Assembly (NCBI GenBank): GCA_002751075.1
Contig: NAOQ01000506.1
Coordinates: 15,362-52,900, forward strand
Length of the DNA: 37,539 bases
Direction of reading: 5' to 3'
Origin: Ichthyophonus hoferi
Taxonomy: Eukaryota; Opisthokonta; Ichthyosporea; Ichthyophonida; Ichthyophonidae
Within the stretch, counting starts at the first letter, position 1. Every line of letters begins with the position of its first letter. Shown here piece after piece: positions 12,221 to 21,931 of the stretch. Below the pieces are notes generated by a model. The model had not been told where the DNA came from and searched no databases. It worked only from the letters and a program-made list of their open reading frames with translations. Made by a program: the position numbers and the translations under genes.

Positions 12221-12244
12221 ATGGTTTATAACAAACAAGAATGA
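12221..12244 (+). CDS. Upstream ORF overlapping the BRD8 start (7 aa)
   Basis: The ATG at 12221 has a strong context (AAAATGG) and opens a seven-codon frame, MVYNKQE. Its TGA stop at 12242-12244 overlaps the BRD8 ATG at 12241 as ATGA. This layout is known to favour termination-reinitiation. It is present on mRNA only if transcription starts, or splicing joins, upstream; a TTTTAG acceptor-like site ends at 12212. Translation is inferred. Confidence 0.45.
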   Translation: MVYNKQE

Positions 12245-13867
12245 ATTCATTTTCCCCTCCCACAAAAACGGGGGAAGAATGGACAGTACGCGAAAAGCTA
12301 TTATTAGCAGAGACAGTATATAGGCACGGTGTGGGAGATTGGGAAAGGGTTAGTCGTTCTCTCTCTAAAGAACGGAGTCCCAACCGCCTCTGGGGCTATT
12401 TTACCTCTCAGAAATGTGCTATGGTATGTGAGCAGCAAAGGCAGTTTCAGATAAAAAGACTCTCTCGTGGTGCTTTCAATCGTTCACGGCATAACCCGAC
12501 AGATTTAATAGAGCCTGGTAATAGTAGAGTTACAGTGCAGGACACCGTGGAGGAACTGTCCAGCTCACTGCGTGAAGCAAGGATCTTAGAGTTACAGGTT
12601 AGTCCATGTTTTATATTGATACATTAAAGGGTTATCTCTGGTGAGCTAAGATGCCAAGTGTGTATATGACTCTTAAAAGTTTTTGTGGGAGGATAGAATT
12701 GGTTGGCATAAGCTTCAAAGGGTTTAGGACTGAGTTTGTGTTGACTTTTATATTGCAAAAGTGATTTTATTTATGTTCAGTATAAGGTACAAATACTTAT
12801 GTTCTATTCTTTTCTACTTATCTTCCTCTAGTCCCCCTTTTCTCTCTCTTTTACTCTCCCTCCTATGTTTGTACCACCAGTCCAACTTGCCTTGCTTCTA
12901 CTATAATATACTTCTAAGGTGTATATTTAGGTCTGTGTGGTATCTATTTGGGATTAAGTTAAACTATATACTACATTTATTATTTACACAACTTCTCATC
13001 TCATCTTCCTCTTTTCCCTGTCACTTGTATGCACACATACATATCATCACTCACACAATATTTCTATTAAACCACTCTTATCATCTTTCTATTTGTATTT
13101 ACTATTTCTTTTTACTCAAATATTACTATCTATTTTTTATGATAAATATCATTATCATTTTGTGTATATATCTCTTTTTTGTGTACTTGTATGAGTGCAT
13201 ATATGTATATGCTAATTTTCTTGTGTGCAGAGACACAGTCTGAATCTTTCAGTATAGGACAACATATGTTTCTATATGTATATCTATACCTATATACTGT
13301 ACTATACCCTTTTATCTTCAAAATAAGAATTTTAAACTTCAATATGTGAATCATTAAAATATTCAATAGCAACCAAGCACAATGATAAGATAAGTTTTTA
13401 GCGTTGAAAAGATAAAATTAAGCTAACAATTAATTTATATTAATTGTTATCTTAGTTTTTAATTAAATATTGGGTGGCCTTATTGTTTTTATCTTATCGT
13501 TGTGTTTGGTTGCTATCGAATATTTTGATGATTCACAAATTAAAGTTTAAAATTCCTATTTTGAAGATAAAAAAGTATAGTATATAGTTTTTGGGTGTGT
13601 CTTTTTAAAGTGGTCATATTTAAAGGAGATGATTGGGTGTCTTAATTAAATAGGCGAAGCTGAAAGCACAAGAGACAAAATAATATTTGCATAAATATCC
13701 CACCTCCAATCACATGGCTCATTTAAATTGGGAGAGCCACTAGTATCTATTTAATTGGTAGCATTATAGGACATACTTATTGTATTTTAATATATTTTGG
13801 CAATAATATATGAATGATGAATTACTCAGTTTAAAATGTTTTATTGCATCCTCTTACCTGTCGCCCC

Positions 13868-13905
<38 letters not shown>

Positions 13906-16624
13906 TCCCCTCTCTCCCACCACACAGGAGGAATTGTATGAACAACGCGAACAATGCAATAATCTCACCCAAGAAGTAGCCGAGGCCGAACACAGTCTAG
14001 CCATCGCCACCCGACCATGGCGATTACCAGGCTACCAGCAACTAATAGAATCAGCTCAATCTCCATGGAGTGAGAATGAAGCAGAGACATTAGAGTTACT
14101 TTCCTACAACCTTAATAGTCGATGTTTTAACCAATTGCTACCACACAGCCTGAGGTCTAGGCCTGTGATTGTGAAACACATTAAAGAAACAGATGAGTAT
14201 GCTGTGGATGAAGCTAGATTTAGGAGACGGGGGGGGTTGTCGGTACGACAGCCATCAAGTTCTAAATTAGAGAGGGACACCCAGGGTCGTTTTATGCCCT
14301 CGGCTTCCGCCAGTACAACAGTAACATCTTTAAATGACACCGCCTTGACTATACCTCCTTCTCCAGCTGCCCCATTACCTACAATTACCATTTCCCGTCT
14401 TTCACCATCAGGATTGACGGAGGGCGTAACCATGACAACAAGTGTGGTTGTAGAGGGGGGCCCAGAGAAGAGAAAACGGGGAAGACCTAAGGGTTCAACA
14501 CGTGCTCAAATGTGTCTGAGAGGAGTAAGTGGTACAGCTGTAGTCGAGACAGAAGACATAATAGATAGCACGGCCAGTACGGATGGTACAGTACTGGGAG
14601 TGCAGCCCAAGACAGAAATAAACAGTCAAGAAGCAGAAACCAAACCTGAATTACCAGTAAGTCCGACAGTAATTATGTCTTTTTCGCAACCGTTAGCCAA
14701 TGATGTAGAGGATATCAAAGATATCAAAGAAGTTATAGAGGCAGGTGGTGGGGTTGAGGTCAAAATGGAAGGAGACGAGAATAAGAATGTAGATAATAGA
14801 GATTGGTTTCCAATGAGTAATGTAACACCTGAGCGTTCTCGTGTAGAGTCAGGCATGGATGTAGATGACTCCCTTCTGGAAGACCTCAACCCCTCTATTT
14901 CCTCTTATACCAAGCCGCTATCCAAGGTGGATGAGGTGATTGGGGTCAATGGATCGGATTGTTTGTGGATTAAGTCAACTGCAAAGGAAGGATGTGGGTT
15001 GATGGGGGAGGTTGTGAGCCAATCCAAACCGAATATTAAAAAAGTAAATGCGCTACTTACAAATATAAAACAGGAACAGCAAGACGATTCTACGGAACAA
15101 GAGTTGGATACAAAAGAGACCACTGAATTAGATAGTGACGGTTCTAAATATCGTTTAGCGTCCAATGGAGGAAATAGTAAAGGGACAAACGAAGAATTCA
15201 GATCTCTTTCCTCTTCGTGTGACAACTCAATGCTTCAAGATAGTATCCATGGTGATACAGTGAAAGCTACGTACATGAGTGATGAGACTGTTAAAGCTGA
15301 CTCGGAAAAGGATAATTTTACCTTAAAATTAAAGGAGGATGGACTGGAACATCTAGACTATGTTATGGGTGATGGTATGGTCACAAATGGTGCTACTATA
15401 TCAACAACAGACGAGAAAAACAATATAGTAGTACCGTATGGAAAGCAAATTGCGCTTTGGTATGATGGCGATGACAGTAAATTCAAGAGTGAGAATGTCT
15501 TGAATCCGTCAGAATCAGAAAGTGAATACACCCACAAACGGCATCTGTCAGTCACACATACTCAGAATGAAAAGGTAGATCAAAAAGAAATATCTGAAGG
15601 AAGAAAAAATAAGCATAGAAAAACTAAACGAACAACCAGTCAGGTTAGTGTGGAACTGAAATTTGTTGCAAAGAGGCTAGATCCATTTACTTCAACTGAG
15701 GTTTTGTGTGAAAAAAATGGGAAAGAAACAGAAGTATCGGAGGATGAAACCCGTAGTACATGCAACAATGCTAAGACTACTGGCAATACAGTAGTAATAG
15801 AGTGTAATAATGACAATAGCGACCCGATTTTGATTGCACCAAGGCAGTCAATAGAAACTGGTGTAGATTTGTCCACCGATAGCCTACCAGAAGCTACCCA
15901 CCCCGACTCCATTATTCCTAGTGCCAATGAGGAGGAGAAAGAGGAAGGAAGATCCTGTACGCCGTTGAAAAACGAGTGGGATATACCTAAAACGATGTTA
16001 GCCGAGGAAGCAGAGGCGGCCAAACCAGACAAAAATATGAAATTGGAGGTCGAGGAGGAGGAAGAAGTTAGATCGTGTAGACGAACAGGTAGCAGAACAC
16101 CTTCAAAAGACATAGACAAAGGCATGGCTAAAGAAAGAAACGTAAAGGTACAAAGGTTGGGAAAGCAACACAAACAGAAGGACATATCAAAGCCTCAAAA
16201 ACGAAGAAGTAATGGTTCAGTTACTACCGAGGATGAAAAGACAACAACAGAAGCTGCTGATGCAGCGGTAATGCGTAAAATTTTGTTGGAATTATGGGCG
16301 GCTGTACGTGGGCATAGGCATGCTAATATGTTTCTTCGACCTGTTTTGGCCAAGCACTATAGATCTGTTGTATACCATCCTATTGATCTGGTTGTGTTGC
16401 GGAAACGCATTGAGGACGGACAAGTGAAAACGTTTCCTGAATTCAAAAGAACTGTACTACATATGTTCACCAATGTACTTATGTATAACAGGAAAGGTCT
16501 GGATATTTATCGATTAACCTTGGAAATGCAAAGCGATTGTAAGGAGATAATAGAGCTATATTCACAGGCATTTAAGGAAGGTAGGGCCCAAGCCCAAGCA
16601 GATGAAGATGATAGAGAGCTGTAG
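12241..16624 (+). CDS. BRD8: BRD8 homologue, bromodomain subunit of TIP60/NuA4 acetyltransferase complex
   Basis: Two coding exons, 12241-12597 and 13928-16624, join in phase 0 (CAG/GTTAGT donor; acceptor after a long CT tract) to give 1017 aa; human BRD8 is about 1,235 aa. Residues about 11-77 form the SANT-like N-terminus of BRD8 (EEWTVREKLLLAETVYR, then DWERVSRSL). Residues about 101-145 are a coiled coil crossing the splice junction. Residues 299-309 hold an AT-hook (KRKRGRPKGS). A long acidic, Ser/Thr-rich disordered middle follows, with sumoylation-like sites VKME, IKQE and MKLE near residues 396, 498 and 822. A bromodomain fills about 900-1002; the conserved acetyl-lysine-binding Asn is present in MYN near residue 972. 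BRD8 works in the nucleus, reading acetylated chromatin within TIP60/NuA4. An in-frame stop at 12229-12231 supports this start. Confidence 0.9.
13290..13588. mobile_element. MITE-like palindromic element in the BRD8 intron
   Basis: The left arm begins CTATATACTGTACTATA and the right arm, read in reverse complement, begins CTATATACTATACTTTTT. The arms then match in long blocks, such as TTATCTTCAAAATA and AATATTC(A/G)ATAGCAACCAA. They meet around TAACAATTAATTTATATTAA near 13417-13447. The whole is one imperfect hairpin of about 300 bp with no coding content, typical of a foldback MITE. Target-site duplication is unclear; TA is possible. Confidence 0.7.
13869..13900 (+). repeat. CT dinucleotide repeat
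   Basis: A (CT)n run directly upstream of the BRD8 exon 2 acceptor, doubling as its polypyrimidine tract. Length changes here could alter splicing. Confidence 0.85.
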
Positions 16625-17690
16625 AGGGTATTCAACAATGTCCTCAGCATTGAGTTGACGTCTTTTTATTATTTTTGTGTTTTTATACTTTTAACTGCTC
16701 ATAATTTATATCAAACCGGACATATCACAATTTTTCTTAATCAATGTGGTGTCATGGACTATTTTATGAGGAAGAGATATATATACAAATACACTTGAAT
16801 GTCATCATTTTGATTATTGAGGTAGGCTTCCTGAGAGTTTTGGGATCTGATGAGTTGAATCCTTCTATACCAAGCCATATCTGTACACGAACACCTTCAA
16901 TTTTTTATTACATATTTTCCAACTAGTTATCTGCCTTCTGTCTTAAAGTACTTTATTTTTATTTTGTCCCATTTTATTTATTTTTTATCAAAGCTATTTA
17001 CATGAATAACTCTAAAACCATGCCTACGATATACTATATTAGAAGAGTATTGCTTCGAAGACTTCCACTCGTTGAGTTTGGTAGCCAAATGTGTTCACAT
17101 TGTATACATAAAACTTCGTTTTTGTTTGTTATTTATTTTTAAATGTCTAATCGATATGATTATGTCGGCTTCTATGATGGCGAAAATATACTATCAAACA
17201 ATGTATTCAGCCAAGTCTTGGGAAAAGCATTATTTTTACTATTTTCCCCATTTTTGTAAGTAATTGTAATTTAATGGCGACATATACGAGTAAATTTACT
17301 TAAAACTGCAAACATAATCAATTAACCTAATATGACCCAGAGGTAAAACAGCCTAAAAAATGCTACGTTTGAAAACAAAACGGGTTTTATTTTATTTTTG
17401 CACACAATTATATTTTCATATGGAAATAGCATGGTAATTGTGCATTTTATTTGCTACTGTTGCCATTAAATAGACCGAGTTAAGTGTTAAATTCATATTT
17501 TTTAAAGTTGTTCTTATACATTATTATTTCTATTAGATGGCAAGACATGGTGATTTCCTATGAAGGCTGGTTACTCCAGATGCTAATATAGTCTGAAGGT
17601 TGTAAATATATTGTAGGAACAAATTTTATGTGTTTATCTTTCGTGTTCGTTGGTACAAAATCATCTAAATATTATATAATTGAGATCTCA
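16625..17690. other. BRD8 3' UTR and intergenic DNA
   Basis: AT-rich sequence after the BRD8 stop. No AATAAA was found close by; an ATTAAA lies near 17464. The open frames at 16744-16926 and 17072-17263 are short, low in complexity and show no similarity I recognise. Confidence 0.4.
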
Positions 17691-17810
17691 TGGTTGACAT
17701 CGGAATTCACTCGAGCGCATCCATCACTTGACAATGATACTCTTGCACCTTCTGAGCCCACTGCCAGCGACAGCAGTAGCAATTCAAACCTTGAATGATG
17801 GCGTCTATAC

Positions 17811-18007
17811 CGCGGATGCTGATGGGTCTTGAGCCATTATTGTAGCGAGAATGCAGGAAGTGGCTAAGGAGTAGCTGGAGACGATGCTAAAATAGCCATC
17901 AAAAACGCCCAACTCCAAGAAGCGCTACCTCCTTATCGCCACTTCCTACATTCTCGATAAATATATTTTCCCTACAATAATGGCTCAGAACCTATCAGCA
18001 TCCACGC
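17811..18007. repeat. GC-richer inverted repeat (hairpin)
   Basis: The left arm 17811-17880 (from CGCGGATGCTGATGGGTC) is inverted at 17912-18007. Read in reverse complement the right arm begins GCGTGGATGCTGATAGGT and shares TGAGCCATTATTGTA and GAGAATG(C/T)AGGAAGTGG. The right arm carries about 15 extra AT-rich bases. The spacer is about 30 nt. The patch from 17690 is clearly GC-richer than its surroundings. Origin unknown: MITE, fossil gene fragment or structured RNA. Confidence 0.65.
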
Positions 18008-18009
18008 TT

Positions 18010-20498
18010 TTTCTTTTTTTTTCTGTCTAGAACTGTTCCTTTTATACATTTTTCTTTATCGCCAGTGCTAACTTTTGGTTAACGCCAATGTAGTAGCTTC
18101 AATGGGACCAGTCATAAATATTCTTGTTGGTTAATAGAAATCATAAAAATATCACGGAGACCCACTAGGGATATCTGATCCTATTTCGTTAAGGTTATAC
18201 CAGTGTTTGCTTATTCGAATGGCTCATTAGCAATGCAAGTGCCTACGAACTATGCATCGACAAATCAATTTAAACTACGTTCTTGTAACATAAATGAATA
18301 AGCCGTAACAAAACAAACATTGAACGCTTTGGTTCCAACACTATTATTCTTATTGCTCTTAACACTGAAATTGCAGTAGATTTTTGGATTGCGATTTTCG
18401 ATCAGAAATTCTGATCATAACAACAATGCTCTATGCAATTGCTACAGTGTGAATCCCTGATGCAATAAATCATTGTCATCTAATAAGGGAGTTGAGCATG
18501 TATGCAATGGTTTTTTATTTATGGTAATTAATTTATTATGCACGTAAGAAACATGATAAGCCACAAACTTATGCTGGAAATATGAATGTAAGTATTATAT
18601 CTAATGTTACCAATAATTGATAGAGCTAGTACAGTTATTAGGTTCAAAATGTATTAAAGGATGCACTTGAACTATGTATTATCCTCATGCATAAACAACT
18701 CGCTATTGATGCATCTTTTGTTATCTGTGAGCAATAGCATGTCTTCTATGATGTTAGTATTGAATTAAATGTTTATGATGTATGGTGCGATTACGAGTAA
18801 CGTTTTCTTGCCAGCCATCTATTTCATCTGGTGACTGCCATTGCGTTTTTTTTTTAATATGATAGGGTTTTGAACAAGTGCGTCATTTATCTTATATACA
18901 TTTAGCTATCCTGGGCCAGACCTGTAAGATTTTTAAATCAACATGGGCTCATGGCCTTTAATAGGTATATTTACGATATTTGAGGAATGCGAAATTTTAA
19001 TGTTTTTAAAAAACCATTGCTTGCATTGTCATTGTCTTTAACCAGGTAATATAGTATGCATTGCCTATTAATTAATTATACTTGACAATATAATAAATAA
19101 AGTTCATTTTTCTTTAATTCCAAATGTAATATCTAGATCTTGTAAGCTGAGCATATAAAAACCATTTCCATCTTTTTAAGATAGGTACTTTTAATTATAT
19201 TTTCAACCCTTTTAAGAAAACATTTATGATATATAAAGACACATATGATAGTATCATAACTGTATATCGTTGTATGTATTCCTCTGGTTTACCTGTTCAT
19301 ATGATTAGTATACAGAATTGAAATTCTTTTAATGGCGTAGTCAGACTAGTGGTCTAAATACATTGGGTCCAATATGTTCAATGGTAGATAACGTAGAAAT
19401 AACAGAAATGCGTTCCCACACTCAACAATTGTTGAGTTATGTGTGATGGCAGTCAGAGTTATAACACCAGTCTGTGGTGTAGATCCATGTAAACCTGGTG
19501 AATTTTTATATGGAATATTGAGAGCACAAAAACCAATTAAGTAAAATGAGTACTTCTTATGGCTCAGTGAAGAATGCCACTTCATTATCAAATTACACTT
19601 ATACTCATATTCGTGTACAAGTACTTTTCATTTTAATGATTTGGAAAGAAACAAATAATTGGAATTCTGACCTAATATTTTAGCCGATAGAGACATTGGC
19701 CTTAGAAAAAAAAATCGCTGTTGACATTATAGGAAATACACATTCTAGATCCGTTCATAGTGATACTTAAAAAAAAGCTTCTACTAGAGAATGAAACCAT
19801 TTTAAATATTGCCATCATCCATTTGGAAAGTCTTCACGTGTGAGACTGACAATCTTGACAAAGCTATTAAACAGACCACTAATTCAATTGCATTATCAAA
19901 GCCTTGTTATTGATTCAACTAGTGAATCACCACGAAATGGTTAAAAAAAAAAAATAACAACCAGCCATGACGCACTCAAAAAGTTATTATTATTCCCCAC
20001 GCCTCCTGCAGTATCCTCTCATCCTTTAAATAGACTCTGATAAATGTGTATTGGCACATACCAATGGTAGCATTAGTAATTGTATTTCATTGCCAATATT
20101 CACTAACTCAACTGTTCTTGCACCATTTTACAAACATATTACAGATTATGAATTGTGATCCATCAGATATATAACGAATTAATACTTTCGATGCCTTTTG
20201 GCGTAAACACACATATACTATTAAAGGGAGAATTGATGTGCTAAATTTTACAAAAACAGTTAATCTGTTAGTATGAAACTGGTACTAACTCCTATTGTTG
20301 TATACAACAACAGTATAGCAACCAATTTTTTTTTCACTCCAATACGTATTTTAATATCTGAACAAACCCGGCTACAATTTACTACGCGTGTGAAACTACT
20401 TGTGACAAACTTACCTCTCTGTTGTAAGGATAATAACGTTCTGTTTATATTGATCTTAAATACTGAACATATCAAGCGCCTTATATATATATATATCT
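18010..20498. other. Intergenic between the convergent BRD8 and syntenin-like genes
   Basis: AT-rich. An 81-codon open frame at 19591-19346 (minus) has no recognisable domain and no splice partners. On the minus strand an ATTAAA at 20355-20350, about 144 nt past the stop of the syntenin-like gene, could be its polyadenylation signal. Nothing else found. Confidence 0.4.
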
Positions 20499-21911
20499 CT
20501 AAAACCAATTGGCCACTAAAGACTTGAGACTAAAGTTTTGAGGAACAATCTGGTTGTTATCCTGGCTTGGCTTTTTGTGTCTCATCAAAGTTCCTTTCAC
20601 TGATAGCATTCTCTGTGCAACTAAAAGATCCTTCCCAACCTCATCATTCGCAATAGGTGTGCTTCCTTGGCGAGGTAAAGATCCCAAGCTTGTGTTTCCA
20701 GGGGCAGTACGGGGTGGGCTGGTTGTGTTTCTAGCAGTACCTTGAAGAGATAAACGACTACCGGGATTAATATTACCTAACGGAGAGGGAGCGCGTTCTG
20801 TTGAAGAGCTCTCAACGTTACCAGAAGCGCTTTCTATAATATTGTTCAGTCGTGAGTTAGGAGAGATTAACGGCGATGGTTGATATACCAGGTTGGTTGC
20901 ATTAATGGAGAGACGTGCTCCTGAAGTACATGCTCCCAAGCTTGCTCTAGAAGCTGTATTTTCCCGTGTTTTACTTTCCATCGCGTTTGAAAGTCTTGCA
21001 TTATTATAAGAACGTCCAGTTCCAGCCACAGAATTTCTCGCTGTTTCTTGAATGTGTGCATATCCAAAACTAGTACGAGGATTTGCCATGGAGGCACTTG
21101 GACCTTTAACAATCTTTTTACTAAAACCAAACCCTGTGGTAACCGTAGTAACAGTTGTCTGTGTGGTCTTTTCTGATGGGCTCTCTAGAAATATTTTCTC
21201 AATCTCTGCACCCTCCAAATGATGGTCCAAAGCAAGAGATTGATCAGCAAAAACATAAGGGGCAACCATTTTCATTTGAAGGCTATTCATGCTCATTTCG
21301 CAGCCAAGAATGAGTTCCTTCGCGAAAGCTGGCCTCATGAATACTAAATATACTTCACCAGATTTCACAGCTGCTGCCTTTGCACGTGCTATAGTATTGA
21401 AGATGAGGTGATCTGGCATACCCAACGTGCAGTAGTTGCCTACTTGCGACAAAACATCGCCTACCAATACCCCTACCTTGTCAGCAGCGGAATTAGGCAC
21501 AATTTTAAGAACACTTCCATGCGAAAATTCGATACCGAAACTACCACCAGTGGGGATCCTAACAAATTTTCTGGTAGTAGGTCGTTCGTCAATATCAAGC
21601 GTAACTGAACCCGATTCCTTCAGTAATCTGTAAAGTGGACCCACTTCTGATGATCCATTGACTGCTCTTCCGTTTATGACATCTATACGATCCCCAAAAT
21701 GGAGGCCAGCACGATAGGCAGGAGTCAAAGTAAACTCTGGTGTATACATTTCTACCCTAGCAACATAGAGGTGGTTGTTCACGGTGCATAGCATCATTCC
21801 AAAGACTGAATGGGGGGGTTTCTGGATGGAGATCTCACGAAAACCACATGGCTCAAGAAATTCCAAAGGATCTTCTCCTTTTTGGTAGTTAAAACTTTTA
21901 TGTGCACACAT
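20499..21911 (-). CDS. Syntenin-like tandem-PDZ scaffold protein
   Basis: Single-exon CDS of 470 aa. Residues about 24-109 form PDZ1 (carboxylate loop SVFGMML) and about 115-195 PDZ2 (loop GSFGIEF). Syntenin hallmarks are the very short inter-PDZ linker (DERPTTRKFV against DRPFERTI in vertebrates) and the PAF motif directly after PDZ2 (FMRPAFAKELI against IMPAFIFEHII). Syntenins bind syndecan and other membrane-protein tails and phosphoinositides at plasma membrane and endosomes. Unlike the family, the N-terminus is short (about 23 aa against about 110) and the C-terminus is a disordered Ser/Thr/Asn-rich tail of about 270 aa with RLS-type repeats. The start at 21911 is chosen because an acceptor-like TTGTCTTAG ends at 21932. 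The frame stays open to an ATG at 22028, adding a hydrophobic 39-residue extension I think is intronic. The gene converges with BRD8. Confidence 0.8.
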   Translation of the reverse strand: MCAHKSFNYQKGEDPLEFLEPCGFREISIQKPPHSVFGMMLCTVNNHLYVARVEMYTPEFTLTPAYRAGLHFGDRIDVINGRAVNGSSEVGPLYRLLKESGSVTLDIDERPTTRKFVRIPTGGSFGIEFSHGSVLKIVPNSAADKVGVLVGDVLSQVGNYCTLGMPDHLIFNTIARAKAAAVKSGEVYLVFMRPAFAKELILGCEMSMNSLQMKMVAPYVFADQSLALDHHLEGAEIEKIFLESPSEKTTQTTVTTVTTGFGFSKKIVKGPSASMANPRTSFGYAHIQETARNSVAGTGRSYNNARLSNAMESKTRENTASRASLGACTSGARLSINATNLVYQPSPLISPNSRLNNIIESASGNVESSSTERAPSPLGNINPGSRLSLQGTARNTTSPPRTAPGNTSLGSLPRQGSTPIANDEVGKDLLVAQRMLSVKGTLMRHKKPSQDNNQIVPQNFSLKSLVANWF

Positions 21912-21931
21912 TTTTTTTTTTGTGTACCGTA

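Larger units (their letters stand above)
12598..13927 (+). other. BRD8 intron 1
   Basis: A 1,330-nt intron with GTTAGT donor and CACACAG acceptor. It contains a palindromic element at 13290-13588 and ends in a (CT)n tract at about 13869-13900 that serves as a very strong polypyrimidine tract. The last 84 nt are open in the frame of exon 2 and carry an ATG at 13844. Confidence 0.8.

Noticed and set aside
14104-16185. Minus-strand open frames of 65-181 codons
   Set aside because: They are antisense to the large BRD8 exon and show no domains; the plus strand has clear BRD8 similarity.
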